Shown here in pieces: positions 21,300 through 33,432 of a stretch of DNA of 64,000 nucleotides. The notes under the pieces are model-generated. The model searched no databases. It was not told the DNA's origin and saw nothing but the letters and a program-made list of their open reading frames with translations. Source of the stretch: Ornithodoros turicata (lineage: Eukaryota > Arthropoda > Arachnida > Ixodida > Argasidae). The stretch spans positions 120,976,123-121,040,122 of the forward strand of contig NC_088202.1 in the NCBI RefSeq assembly GCF_037126465.1. Direction: 5' to 3'. The position numbers were made by a program, and so were the translations under genes. Positions within the stretch are counted from its first letter, which is position 1. Each line of letters starts with the position of its first letter.

Positions 21300-23740
21300 C
21301 GAAGAAATGCGGGCGATATTTACCCACGTGCTAACGCTATAACCACGTGCTATTTACCACCCGAGTGCTAACGTAATGGGAGTGTATCTTTCTGTTTTCC
21401 ATTTAAACGATCTGACCCAGCCCAAATCGTCAAAGCGTAGCATATGCGTGCTTTGAAGAACAGGCACCGCGACAGCTACGTCGCATTGTAAAACTGTAGC
21501 GAATGAGGTGATAGGCGAACGGTAACTCATTTCTGGATGGGCCTTTCCCGCAACACTCATCTCCGAGGTGCTCAAACTGCTTCATGGTGGAAAACCATTT
21601 CCTCCGGGGGAAAGTGGACCAGCACGCTCGATTAGCCAGCTCCCTTCAAACAGTTTCCGTGAGCAGAGAGGGGGAAAATCGCTCTCGGCCGCCCGAACTC
21701 TATTTCGAAAAAAAAATATATATATATACATATATATCTATACGTCCATTAACGTTACTTAGTGCGCTCGCACGTTCTTTGCTCGCATTCCCCCTCAAAC
21801 TTCGTAGTGTCTTCCATAAGGCATATTATTATTGTAGTTTCATCCCGCAGTCTGTATAGAGTCTAGAGCTGCGTTCATATACTTCAAAGCAGGCGCCCTA
21901 GAAATTACTGGCCGATGGAGACCGCATCATTCAAGCAAACGAGGTGTACATCTGAGTGAAGTCGTAGTAACGTATTAAAGCTGATATTCGACATCCATCA
22001 CTGAAGCTTTGTACTAAACAGTTAATCACGAAACCTAAAAATCATCTACAAATACGTGTCTGTACTCAGGAGTGGCACTACGGTCATACTGGTGCAGGGC
22101 GCATTTATTGTGACGGGATTGCGCTGCACTCCTAATGTTTGCACATAGCCAGCTAAATGAACACCGAACAATATTCAAACATCGTAAGTAACGCATGAGG
22201 ATACAGACGCGGACGGACAATAAAGGACAAGCGTCCGATGCATCGCCACCGCGAGTTATGTACAGAAGAAGAAAAACACTGTAATCGATAAAATCGGTGG
22301 ATAAAAGCTAAAAGCGTAAGTTATGTAATCGTAATGTGGTAAAATTGGCAGGCGGTGGAACACAACCATAGCATCGCCACCATGTATTTGTTGTTGTTGG
22401 CAAGCATGCTTCCGCGTTTCGTTACATAAAGTGCTTTCAAGCCGTTAATCGAGTGCGAAACAACACATCGACATTTCTAAAAACCTTCCGTAAAGAGTGC
22501 TCCGCCGCATGGTGCACCCTTCGCAGGAGCAGCCCACATTACAGGAGAAAGAGTTCGTGCGCAGGAGCATTACCGCAGTGCATTACCGGAATCTACCAAC
22601 TTCTCCATTGCACATTAGTTTCCTTCCCGTTTCTCTCTCTCTTTCGGCTCCCATCAGACATCTGCTTGGCCGCTTCACAGTTTTTGTTTTTTTTCTTTTC
22701 CCTTCTCCCTCGTGTTACATGGCTAATTTTGGTGATGTTTATCTTCCTGTATAGCACCACCGAGACAAGTAAAAAAACGCATTAAGGCACTTGGACGTTG
22801 AAAAAAAAAAAGGAAGGGGGCGCATGTTGGCTGTACATGTTTCTGCTCGACGAAGCGCACACTCCCAGATGCCCCGCAAAAACTGTGTCCACTCGGAGGA
22901 TATCAAAAATTGTGTCGGAAAAGGCGACGGCAGGGAAGATCGAATGAACATTGCTCTTTGCGGTGGCACGGAAGACAACGCCGCAGGCCCCCAAGCACAC
23001 AAAAACAAAACCAGTTTATGAGCGTGTCATAAAGACAGGAGCCTAGAAGAGCAGCTTCAGGATCGGATCAATGCTCTTCCTCTCCGCAGTTTTATTTCGA
23101 GAGGACAATAAATGCGACTTGCTCCGTACCAAGTAAGACACAAGAAGAGCAACTGGAGGATAATTTTTCGGGAATAAAGTCAGATAGACGCGATGAATAC
23201 CGATGTCTCCGAACCCTGCATGCGTGGCTGCAGATATGCTTGGAACGGAAACGTAGAACGTGAATCTCATATCGAATCACTTTCTTTGTCAGAGCGTATA
23301 ACAGAAGTATGTAATCGGATCGCTTACAGGGAATGCCAACGACGAACAGGCACGTGAACGGTCAAAAGTTAAGGGATGATGCATCCTAGGAATTATGCTG
23401 CCACGGATGGTTTCACGTACACCTCACGCACCACCGGTGTATGAGAAGGAAATATCCACTCGTTTTAAAACGTTGAAACGGGAGAAATGAAGCATCTAAA
23501 CCCAACAAAGATAACGTGCTTCGCCGTTTTATTTTGAGCATACTGAGCTACCATGCCGGCACTTTGCAAATTAAACAGGAGCGTTTTGAGCAGCGTTTTT
23601 GTATCTGCAATTCTCCCAGCGGTCGCTCATCCGTAATTGCAAATTACTACGCACTAAGCTGACGAAAGAAAGCATCGCGCAAGTTGGCACATTGCAAAAA
23701 AGGAAGGCTACAGGGAGTGAATTAACACTCTAAACTTTGC
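21300..23740. other. no supported feature apart from simple AT repeats
   Basis: Contains a short (TA)n tract near 21716-21740, isolated donor-like sites and open frames up to about 110 codons. I recognise no gene or paired element. A minus-strand frame at 23043-23270 (MRFTFYVSVPS start) is unsupported. Confidence 0.35.
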
Positions 23741-23760
23741 CTAACCTAACACATGACCAA

Positions 23761-23920
23761 TACCCCTGTCACACGCGCAGGCTTCAATGATCCTTTAAAC
23801 CAATGGCCATTGAACATGCGCGTAGGGCCACCTAGCGTGTAACGTGTCAACTTCTCAAAGATCATTGAATCCAATGCTTCCCTCGCAGGTTGACACGTTA
23901 GACGCTCGGTGGCACCACGC
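23761..23920. mobile_element. TACCCCTGTCACACG-type MITE, one end plus internal hairpin
   Basis: Begins TACCCCTGTCACACGCG, sharing its first 15 bases with both ends of the element at 57969-58834. Inside, gccacctagcgtgtaacg (about 23828) pairs with cgttagacgctcggtggc (to about 23914), giving an imperfect hairpin of about 25 base pairs that includes GTGTCAAC/GTTGACAC. The opposite TACCCC terminus is absent, so the copy is truncated or diverged. Confidence 0.5.
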
Positions 23921-23987
23921 GCACGTTTAATGTAAAGTCCCTGGATCACTCTAATCTCGGATCTTTACTTTAATGGTGGTTCATTTC

Positions 23988-24098
23988 CTTTTTTTTAATT
24001 GCGTGTTAGCGCCGCGAAGCAACTGTGGCTATGAGCGGCGTACAGATGTGGACAGATGGAGAGAGGACAGCAGGAAGGAGTGGGGGGACAGGGGGACA
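23988..24098 (-). mobile_element. 5'-truncated tRNA-related SINE (family A) with 9-bp TSD
   Basis: On the minus strand this is the last 110 bases of SINE family A, from ctgtccccc...ctctctccatctg to gcttcgcggcgctaac, ending in an A-rich tail. The direct repeat gttcatttc at 23979-23987 and 24099-24107 flanks it exactly. The tRNA head is missing. Truncation with a target duplication is the signature of LINE-driven target-primed reverse transcription. Confidence 0.85.
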
Positions 24099-24900
24099 GT
24101 TCATTTCAATTACCACTGAAGACTGCCCGACTGACTGGGGTAAAGAGTCAGCTAAGTTAACAGTATCATGTCGGTATACACAGTGAAAAAGAAAGAGGCA
24201 CAGTAGTGACACCGAAAATTCACTAGGTCAGAAAGCTGCAGCGCTTCCAAGCCTCAAAGCAATACAAGCTCAACCCGTCTATCCAGACAGCCACGACTTG
24301 CACCAGAAAGAAAGAGCTCAGCTGAAGGTAAAACGTACGACGGCAACCTCCAAACGAGCAACAGATCAGTGGAGACCTCCCGTCGACTGCTTCACCGATC
24401 AGCCGGAACACATGTCTGGAATGCCACAGACACCGCGAACGGGCGCTTTCTCGACTGTTTCTACCAGCGATAGCATTTGTGGTGCGTGTTCCCAACTTCC
24501 GAGACGAGAAACGGACAGAGAACGATGCGATGTGCACAAAGCAAAAGGACGCGAGAAATGCAGGCAATTTAACGCGCCGTAAGACAAAGCACGTAAGGGT
24601 GACGTTGAGCCCGCTTCTGTTGTGCGGGGGAATGCGGTTGATCTTCTTATTGTTACTACTCATTATTTTCTGGGCGACTGGAATGGGCGCCACAAAATAG
24701 CAATAAATGTTTAGCCACAGTTGCGTCGGTGGAACGCACCGTCGCGAATGAGGACATTCCAGCTGTCACGTTCGCTACCGTCCGTGCCTAAGCTGCCTCA
24801 TCGTCGTCTTCGAAACAGCACAGAAATTTTCCCCAATAGCCAAATCTACCCGCCTCCAATTCTACTGTTTTTTTATTTGTTATTTTATTTTTTGTTTTCA

Positions 24901-25091
24901 AATTCGTGCCAACACCGCGAAGCGACAATGGCTATGAGCAGGTGATAGTGAGAATACAATGGGTTAATATGCATACTGGGTCGACTTCATCGTGAACTGT
25001 GACAACATCTGTCTGCAACACCTGCCGGAAACTTTCCCACAGCACAAACGATCATTGGATTCAAACGCACCACCGTCTTCAGCATGACCAA
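24901..25091 (-). mobile_element. diverged SINE family A copy
   Basis: Aligns along its length with the copy at 27054-27324: accgcgaagcgacaatggctatgagc, actgtgacaacatctgtct, ggaaactttccca, then the box-B-like ggattcaaacgcaccaccg and cttcagcatgacc. The many substitutions indicate an old insertion. It has the same head type as 27054-27324. Confidence 0.65.
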
Positions 25092-25833
25092 ATTATACGA
25101 GTTCTCGCTCATATAAGCGTAACTGATTTATTTTTATGGCCGTTTCCAAAAGATGCCTCTGCGAATTCGCGCGAGGGGGGGGATGTTCTTTCTACATTCG
25201 CTCGATAATAGAACATGAGGGTGCGACATGATCATGGCTGGAACGAGTGGTCATGCAGTGGGAACAGACAATAGAGTGCAACAATGCGTGCCAAGCTTGG
25301 CTTCATATAAACGCCTAGTGAACTACCTATACCACCAGCCTTGAATCCTTCGAGCGTCTATGTCAAACCACGGAAAAGTGGACGTGGTTGTGGACTACAA
25401 GCACGAAACGGATGGAAAGGCAATTTCGCTGCAGACGAACAGCATTAGTCAATTTTTTATAGCTCTCGCTTTTTTATGGCTTGAGCTGTTGGCGTAATAT
25501 TAGGGAGTTCTGGTGCAGTACGGAAGTATACGCCAAAGCCTTGCGTACGCACGGTAAGACACCGTTCCCTGCACGGCACATGCGCCGTACGCAACGTGAT
25601 TTTTGCGTAAAGCGCAAGACGGACAGCGGGGACCGCTTGCATACCGCTGCCATAGTAACGCGAGACCATGAGACCTGGCTCGTACTTTCATAACGTGGAC
25701 ACGTAAGGTTTTTATTCTACTCGCCAGGGTGCGCTACAAATCCTCGCGTAACGCACGCGTAGGGTGAACTAAAACTATACTTGTCGAAGTGTCCCCAAAG
25801 CTCTAACGCCGAGAACCCTGTAATAAAACTCGG

Positions 25834-26559
25834 GTGTCTTGGGAAAGGTCATCCAAGCGCTTCGGGGCCCCGAAGGAACTGCGCAGTGCGCGAGACACTG
25901 CGCTCTGGGCATGCAGGGTCCTCTGGGGCTTCAAGGCGCATGCGAGCCATATTCTGAAACTGTCAATTATTGGAATAGCGCGCGTTATAAACCACAACAG
26001 GGTTCCTCCACGATCTGTTCTTCCCACTTCCCCCCTTTCCCTCAGCACGAAGCTCGTGCCCTATTCAGTAACCACTACCTCACTCACCCCTTTGAGCTCC
26101 GAACAGAAACTTCATAACGCTTTCAGCACAACGAAGATCGAGAGAGCCCCCTCTCCAAGAGAAGCTACAGTCCAATCATACAGCATTGCAGATGTCCTGA
26201 CATTCACTGCGTTGTCCGAAGTCAGGTTCCGCGGTTACATTTCGGATGAGGCCACGACGAACATGCGCGCAACATCTATTATGCAACATTCACAGGGGGG
26301 CTCCAAATACCAGCGCATAGCTGCCCGACACAAACTAAATGAAGACCGAGAGAGGCGTCTCCCATCTCGAGGGCGTGTACAGCTCACTACTGGCGCATTG
26401 TCGGGAACAAAGCCATATTTCCTTCGGGTGACACACACACACAGCCACCACGTGTGTGCATGTGAATATGTTACTAGCACTAGCCCTCGTCGACGCCGGA
26501 GTGCGCCATTTATTATTTCACTGTTGCGGTATGCGAATATGTACAGTTGTTTCACCTGA
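25834..26559 (+). other. long open frame of 241 codons, no family recognised
   Basis: Open from ATG at 25834 to TGA at 26557-26559. The first 50 codons cross a run of GC-rich hairpins (the perfect palindrome CTTCGGGGCCCCGAAG near 25859, then GCGCAGTG/CACTGCGC), and the end crosses an ACACAC tract. The middle (SEVRFRGYISDEATTNMRAT, RIAARHKLNEDRERRLPSRG) looks protein-like but matches nothing I know. There is no signal peptide or membrane segment. A frame of this length is only mildly improbable in 128 kb of both-strand sequence. Confidence 0.2.
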
Positions 26560-26692
26560 TGGCCGCTTTTTTATAGGACGCTGTAGGTGGACAGAGCGTC
26601 TGTCTCAGGGCGTAGCATTACTGGGTGAGCGTCCGCATGCCGTGAAAAATGTGCACGGAGGCTCGTTGAAGGCGTGCTCTTGGAAGCTTTGA
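26468..26692 (+). CDS. candidate small secreted cysteine-containing protein
   Basis: 74 codons from ATG at 26468 to TGA at 26690. The start MLLALALVDAGV is a plausible short signal peptide. Five cysteines follow (HCCG, RICT, GRCR, KACS), and the C-terminus is KACSWKL. A splice acceptor (cttttttatag) and a donor (TGG|gtgagcg) also lie inside it, so the real structure could differ. It overlaps the end of the 25834 frame in another phase, and a LINE tail starts four bases after the stop. I recognise no family; it may be chance. Confidence 0.22.
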   Translation: MLLALALVDAGVRHLLFHCCGMRICTVVSPDGRFFIGRCRWTERLSQGVALLGERPHAVKNVHGGSLKACSWKL

Positions 26693-26695
26693 GTG

Positions 26696-26775
26696 GTATT
26701 TATTTATTTATTTACCTCAAATGCCCGAGGGCTTTACATGAAGGGTGGGAAAGTAAACCAACACATAATTACATA
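26696..26775 (-). mobile_element. LINE 3' end with (AAAT)n tail
   Basis: Minus strand: cccttcatgtaaagccctcgg, then gcatttgaggtaaataaataaata. A UTR ending in GGTAAATAAATAAATA is a recurrent non-LTR retrotransposon 3' end in arthropods. Only about 80 bases are recognisable, so this is a severe 5' truncation. Confidence 0.5.
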
Positions 26776-27053
26776 AAAGAGTATCGTAGTGCTTTGTAGT
26801 AAGAGCGGAGCACAGTTAGAGCATGGCGTTTTGCGTCCATATGATTAGGATATGACTTTCTCTGGTTCGTAATTATTACTTCAGCTGATGAGAAACTAGT
26901 TAGCAGCTATCGCTATCAGTAGTGATAATTAAGTCACCCGTCATTAACTGCACTTTCTGGGAGAGTACACGCTGGTGCGTACGGAACTACAACAGTCTAC
27001 ACACTATATGGAAAAGGCATCGACGAATGAGATCCATCTTTCCTCGTCGAATC

Positions 27054-27324
27054 TTTTTTTTTTAATTCCGTGTTAGCGCCGCGAAGCAACTATGGCTATG
27101 GGCGACGTACAGATCTGGAGAGATGGAGAGGGGACAGCAGGAATTAATTGGTGACGGGGGGGTTAGTATGCGTCCTGGGCAGACTTCAGAAGGAACTGTG
27201 CAGACATTCGCCTGGAAAGTCTTCGGAAAACCCAGGGAAAACCTCAGACAGCACAGCCAGTGGTTGAATTCGAACCCACCGCCTCTTGGTCTTCAGCACG
27301 TCGGTCATGCCGCTGGGCCTCATC
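27054..27324 (-). mobile_element. tRNA-related SINE, family A body with alternative head
   Basis: The body and tail (gaggttttccctgggttttcc, ctgctgtcccctctcc, ttgcttcgcggcgctaac, then a 10-base A tail on the minus strand) match the 38851 copy. The head differs: gatgaggcccagcggcatga, then a box-B-like gtgggttcgaattc. Pol III promoter boxes are assumed from tRNA resemblance. I found no clear target duplication. The same head type is visible in the older copy at 24901-25091. Confidence 0.8.
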
Positions 27325-28587
27325 GCATCTACTCCCATACCATTTCCAACAGGTTATCGCTACTGTAATAACCTTCAGATGGCGTGTAATGTCTGAAGTT
27401 TGTTATGTTATCGAGTTTATACAGAACTTTGCAGGTATTATATCAAATGCTAGCACGTGCAATATGAACTGAGGTTGACGCTTCCCTCTTCCGATGTCAG
27501 TGTGCTGCTCAGATATCGAATTTTTTTAAGCAACACAGTCTATCGCGTGCAGGCTCCGAACAGTTATCGCCGAACAGTCAATTCGCTCGAATGGCAATCA
27601 CGAATTCCCTTGGCATTCGGAATGGACAGGAACGCGGCATTGAATTGGCCCAACTAAAAGCCCTCAGGATAGCAATCGGATCAAATTCGCCCATTTAACT
27701 CCTCTCGGGGGCGTTGTTCTCGTTAAGCACCGTGGCAAACTGCCAAGCCTAGCAGAAGCTAGCCGAGTCAGGACATGCATGCAAGTTGCCAAAGCCGATT
27801 ACAGTTCCACGATTTCCCTGGAGCTCGCTAAAAGGAATACGACGCCCGAAAAGCGACATACGTCGAAGAGACGAAACGCTATATAACTGTACAAAATCTG
27901 GAACGAGGATACTTCAAAAACGAATACGCGCTTAGAAAGCGAAAAAGAAAAAAATCGGTAAGCCTAAAAGCTCTCGTTTCGTGTAAACGGCAAACTTACC
28001 ACGCAGCTAGTACAGCAACCTGACCGTGCTTCAACGTCAGCGATTGTTCTTAAAGGTATTACCGTAAAGCAGTTGTGGTGCAATCTCAATGGACGTTTTT
28101 CACACTGGTGTTTCACTGAGGTTTTTCACACATCCTAGCGGCTGTCCAGCGAAACACGATCGGCGCGCGCCAAAGCACAGCCGGCGCCATATTGGCGCAA
28201 TCTATTGAATATGTAGGAAACCCTCTTCGGCGCCGTCAGGGTCACAGAGCATGCGCAGAAGAGTTATGAAAAAAGACCATTCGAGAGCCTGAGCCTTGAG
28301 TACTCTTACGTCACATATTTGATCCCAATTGCACTCATAGCTTTCTAGAAAATTAAAACTGAAAATTACGGGCAACACTGCATCGGAGGTGGTCACCAAC
28401 TGCGCATTGCTCGTCAAGTATTGCGGCAAAACTACATTGCATGCAGACAACACTGATTCTAAAACGAAATAACTTGGCTACGTGTCAGCTACGTAGCCAC
28501 CTGAAGCAGCAAATCAGACGGGAAGAACATAGATCACTGTTGGTTGACGAATTGGGCATTATTTCACACCACACGTCGCACCGAGCC

Positions 28588-28750
28588 GTTAAAAATTTGT
28601 GTCGATGAGAACCTGCATTCCAGGTTTTACCGCAAAGAGTGTATCGAAGTTCATCCAGTGCTGACGTCACCGCCAGTGAAGCAGCGTGAAAGAGGTCACG
28701 TGATTACGAGTACCAGTGGCCGTGCTTCTCGCTCCTCTGACGTCAAAGCT
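28588..28750 (+). repeat. diverged relative of the 48.5-kb TTAA element
   Basis: Shares ordered words with 48576-48775: cgatgagaacctgcattc, accgcaaagagtg, gctgacgtcaccgccagtga, gcagcgtg, tcacgtg.ttacg and ctgacgtc. The termini are not recognisable, so this is an internal fragment of the same family. Confidence 0.55.
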
Positions 28751-28759
28751 TGACACGCA

Positions 28760-29830
28760 CGTGCGATAAACCCGCTACTCAATCGGATGACCTAGGACCA
28801 CAAAACGAAAAGTAACTGAGATTACAGAAAAGCTGTACATTTGACACTCTTCCATTCACACAAGCCTGATTGCCGAATATTGGAGTTGAAGCGTAGTACA
28901 ATGCATGAATCCAGTCGACACAGAAACTTCCCAAATGTCCTGTTATTTTCCGCCAACATCAACATGAACAACTATGCACAAGGAAACATGAACAAAATAA
29001 AAAAAACATGAACAAGTAACTGGACAAGACGTAGCATCAAAATGGACAGCACGCAGCGACCTTAGTAATGAAAAACATAAGCCACTTTCTGAACGTTTCC
29101 GCTGTTCGTGCCACTAAAAATGTCTATGGATACGGGTCGTAGGAACACGCGTCCCACATTCAAAAGCACAGTACCAGGCCCCAGAAGATAAATACAGATA
29201 AGGAATTTTGCCGATATATTTCAAGTGTCACACTCTAAGCGAGTACACGTCGTAAGTTCTGCATTCAGGGATGGCAGTGAAGCGGTTCCACAACGACGCG
29301 GTCTACGCAGAGTGAAAAACGAACGAGCCGGCGTTAGGCCCAGACCTAAATGCTTCGCCAAGTCATAGAAAGCCGCTCTTTTGTGAACTTAATCGTTCCA
29401 AAGTGCCTTCCCCGAGGAGCGGGAGCGTACGCCCAGAGGAAGTGGTTGGCGGCAGCGGCGTCTTTCTTTTCAAACCACAGACCACTCCTATACATGCAGG
29501 GTTGCCAACATGTGTAACGGAACTTTCAACCATCACGACGAAGAGACAGAGAGAAAAAAGGAAGACAGCCTGGATTTAAAAAAAAAAGAAAAAGAAAAAG
29601 CTTCAGAGCGCGTCCACGCTAAGAAATTTATCGTGGTTCACTTTGAGAGATCGGCGGAATGGTTCGAATGAACGCACTTTCATTTCCACGTACCTTCACG
29701 TCAAAATAGTGGTTCTTAGTTATGTTTAGGAAAGCACTTATATGTGCTGATGTCCAAATTACGGCAACATAAGCAGACAAACAGACTATTAGGTCACAGT
29801 TACACACCACGGTCACTCACAGCAGAACGC
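28760..29830. other. no supported feature
   Basis: About 1 kb of mostly AT-rich sequence with a short A-rich run near 29577-29600. Neither a gene nor a paired repeat is visible. Confidence 0.4.
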
Positions 29831-29833
29831 AGA

Positions 29834-29920
29834 CTGATTGATTGATTGATTTGTAAAAGAAAAAAAAATGAAGATGTTAGTCCCGGGCCACTCAGGACTG
29901 GCTACTCCAGGACGCTTTAT
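29834..29920 (-). mobile_element. LINE 3' end, (ATCA)n-tailed
   Basis: The plus strand shows tgattgattgattgattt, an A-rich spacer, then ttagtcccgggccactcag and gactggctactccaggacgc. The same ordered words occur at 61295-61378. On the minus strand this is a short 3' end with a tandem tail. Confidence 0.6.
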
Positions 29921-29999
29921 TCAGAAAAGAAGAAAGGGAAACTACACAAATCTATACACTTTGAAATCGAATAAATGAAAACATCACAACAAAAACTTG

Positions 30000-31910
30000 A
30001 CACCAAAGACAACAGTGTAGGAGAGTTCACGTGTGAAAATCTCAATGCACAAAAAACAAAGAACGTCACAGAGTGTCAAAGAGGTCCGTCGAGACGAGGA
30101 ATGGCAGACGACGTGTATGGCAAGTATGAGCCTATTTCCCGGCCAGCACCCAAGAACCTTTCCGGTGGAAAACGCGGACTAATCGCAATTACGTACTACG
30201 CATGAAAGTTGGATTGTTCGTAAGTTCACTGCTACTCAAAAAGTTGTCATTCGTCATGAACAAGTATTGGCACGTCGTTCAGTGACGCCACCCTCAAAAG
30301 GTAACTTGCTGTCATTTTTAGAGCAACATCATTTGGTTTTCCTGGAGCACTTTGGGGCATGCAAACGTGCGATTTTGGAGCTGTCTGGAGGACACAGCCA
30401 CAAAATTTTGGGTACCAAAATTTCGTGCACGAAATTTAAATGATGGGGTGCATCCACATGGTATCCTTTCAAGCATAAAGGTACGCTCGCTTATGTTGGC
30501 CTCCAAAGAAAAAAAAGAATCTGAGTAAAAAGACTGAAGTAAACACTACGTTCGCAGCATCACTATGAAAACACATTGAGCAGCATATTGAACAACAATA
30601 AAACGACGACAGCATTCAAAGACTTCATCAAGTCAAAAACACACACACAGTAACTACAGAGCTTTTGAAGGCGTTCGTTAATTTCTGTCAGCCTACCGAC
30701 AGCTCCCAGCTGACAGAGATAGCTTTTGAAAGCAGAACATGGCCACTTTCGATGTCTTCTATGATCTTAGTGGCAAGGCCCGTTTTAATAAAATCACGGG
30801 CACGTTGGAGCATAGCTTGAACTCCGTTCAAGGCATTATTTTTGTTCACTGAGCTTCGACGTTCCGAGAAGACTCTTCGAACGCAAAGTTCGTGTGAACG
30901 CGGTAGGGATGTTGCGCCTGCAGCGATCTTCTACCTTCTGCTTTAATATGCGACCGAGATCGCGGCCAGAAATTTCAAATAACCGCTGCTGGTACAATTC
31001 GACTCGACGGGGCGGTCCTGCGATCGACACCCGTTGGAGCGAGTTCGTGTAAACGCAGTCCGGTCGAGTGCGTATTTCCAACTGTAGGATGGCACAAGCA
31101 AACAGAGTTGACATTCAAATCGACCCACTCGTGCAAGCAGGGCTATCGAAATATGGTAAAAGGCAAAAAGAGGGAGAGAGCGCAACGCGGGTGTCGTCCC
31201 CATCTCATTAGAAATATGAAACTATTCAAATCTACGGGCCTTTTCGAAAATGTGCACAATGATCATTGAGTCATCCAATTCTCCATGCCGAGCACTTCAG
31301 TGTGGTTGATTGATATACAAGATTGTGTAAATTACATTCTCTGTGCCTTACATACATTCACCAACAAAATAGGTCCGCGTGGCATGTACGGAATACATTA
31401 CAAACAAGGGTGGTGCCGCTTTTCATTGCGCGTACACAGCTCGAAGAGTTTCAACTCGGAAATGTGTTCTTTGACACTTCGTAGCATTCCAGGATAACAA
31501 AACAATATAGGCGGCGATACCAGGCACGAATAATATAGTTGCGCAGCCGCGTGCAAACAAGTACAGTAGGAGTAGGCTTACACAAGAAAAAGGGAAAGGT
31601 CAACGCACGTGAAAAGGGGGAATATCTCACGCTGGAATATCGCTGACCGGGGGAAAGCCCCAGTCAGCGTTCCAGCCACTGCTACCAGTCACCCGTGACC
31701 AAGGTGGGAGAAGATGGTATGTTCCGTTTGGAGTATTTTGGCGCAAAATTCGAGATTTTTATCAGGATGGCGCAAAAAACACAACTTGGGGCAAAATTGC
31801 GCAGGAGTGGAATCAATTGCAACTATGAGTAACACTCGGGACACCACGCCAACTTCCACCTACGTTAGAGAAGCCCTCGAGATGATGCGAAGATCAGATC
31901 ACGAAGGGAT
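30000..31910. other. no supported gene; paired TTCGTGTRAACGC sites
   Basis: Contains GTTCGTGTGAACGCGG (about 30888) and GTTCGTGTAAACGCAG (about 31044) as direct repeats, and open frames below 95 codons. A frame at 30975-31114 (minus) runs between the two sites and is probably non-coding. Confidence 0.35.
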
Positions 31911-31919
31911 CCCCTTATA

Positions 31920-32465
31920 AATGAGGCTTGTGCAGCGACGTCACGTTTGGTCACGTGACATGGGAAACATATTGGCGCTCCGAAGTCACAGCAGCTGGGC
32001 ATGCCGCGAGTTGTTGCGGTATGCGTGCAATTACGAGAGCAAATTGTAAAAACACCCGCTGCTACCTCATTCGGCCCGCAGTATGAGGCCTGTGACGCAT
32101 CCCATTAGGGTGTCTCAATACTAGCTCCCTCTGCATAGGGTGAAGACAACCACGTCGTCTGTTACGAATTTCCGCCACCTTTACAGCCCACTCACAGCTT
32201 GCGATGCGCTCACAAAAGTGTAGCTATACGCCTAGCTACACGCTACATTTTGGAATTGAGCAAATAAATAGCAGAGGAGGTTTCGAAAAGTGGGTGAAAT
32301 CGGTACACAGCGTGGGACTAAAAAAGCGGCTTTGCGGCATTCGCTCTACGAAGGGTGACTCCACCCTACGCAGAGGGAGCTAGTATTCAGGCACCCCAAT
32401 CCCCACGTTTTCCCATGTCACGTGGCTCAAAGGCTGCGCGTGACGTCATGTGCAGGAGCCTCATT
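31920..32465. mobile_element. fold-back type TIR element, 546 bp
   Basis: The left end (AATGAGGCTTGTGCAGCG, then ACGTCACG, then CACGTGACATGGGAAA) is repeated inverted at the right end (AATGAGGCTCCTGCACATG, then ACGTCACG, then CACGTGACATGGGAAA). A second inner pair, GTGTCTCAATACTAGCTCCC at 32110 and GTGCCTGAATACTAGCTCCC read inward from 32394, extends the symmetry. The arms are unequal in length (about 224 and 104 bases), implying internal insertion or deletion. No target duplication or transposase was found. Confidence 0.75.
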
Positions 32466-32469
32466 GGTT

Positions 32470-33290
32470 CTCCTTGTCGCATAACCTGCCCGCTCAGACA
32501 CAATTGATCACCAGTACCCCAGCATTTTATGCTTTCTCGGCGACAAAAACGACGACTCAGATATCACCTAGCATGTTATCAAGTAACAACATACCTTGGT
32601 CCGGTTACAAACGTCACCCAGTCAGGCGCGGCAACAGCTCGTTCACGTATGCACTGGCGCTTGGACGGGTGCACATTTTTCGGTCCGACTGCTTTCCAAT
32701 TTCCGCTCGCTCTTCTACGATAACGCGATGGCACGCGCGAGCCACGAGAGCGTGCGAGCATTTGTCCCTCGTAAATGTGTCCGCCGGACGAAACGACTTT
32801 CGGAGAAAGCTGATATGACGGGCGCCGGCAGCGGAGAAAACCATTCCTCGAACGACATCTCGGCTTCATTGCAGCGGACAGATGGGGCGCTGCACATGGG
32901 GACACGTCCATATCGCTCGGGGAGTTGACGAGAAGCGCTCGAGCTGCAGTCCCGTTATTGCACGACCTTATGACACTTGAGGAAGTTCCAGGATGGTTCC
33001 AGACAAATTAAGAGGAGGTTAGAGGTCGGCTGTGCACTCGCTTGCAAGGAGGGAGATATTTAACGGCAGGTGAAGTTCAGATGCCGCACTGACCTGTAGG
33101 CAGGGACAAGATTGACAGACTGCTCTTCAGGCTCACCAGGCAAACGGTGCATTCGATGTTACAAATAACAGTGAAGTGTCGATTTACCCGTGGCTGTATT
33201 TTTCACGTTTCTTGCAGCCGAGTGAATTCTAGGGAATAGCAGTCATACAAGCTAAACTACTTCCGTTGCAGATCGTGCCCGTCACTGGAG
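32470..33290. other. no supported gene; several overlapping open frames
   Basis: Frames of 110-122 codons overlap on both strands in a GC-rich stretch (32580-32930), the usual sign of low stop density rather than coding. A good acceptor (cacgtttcttgcag) at 33217 is followed by stops in all three frames within about 30 bases, so any exon there would be largely untranslated. Confidence 0.35.
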
Positions 33291-33375
33291 CACACCTTGT
33301 GATTGGTTATGGTTCCGTTCTCTTTTCTTTTCTTTTCTTTTTACTTTTACTTACTTGAAATAATGTACCGGCGCG

Positions 33376-33432
33376 TTGTTCGTGCTAAACAACATGTCCG
33401 TGCTAAAGTCAACATGTCCGTGCTAAAGTCAA
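33376..33432. repeat. 20-bp tandem repeat
   Basis: Two exact copies of aacatgtccgtgctaaagtc (33391-33430), preceded by a diverged partial copy (ttcgtgctaaac). Confidence 0.9.

Noticed and set aside
30836..31114. Minus-strand frame of 92 codons
   Set aside because: It runs between two TTCGTGTRAACGC repeats, without splice sites or motif.
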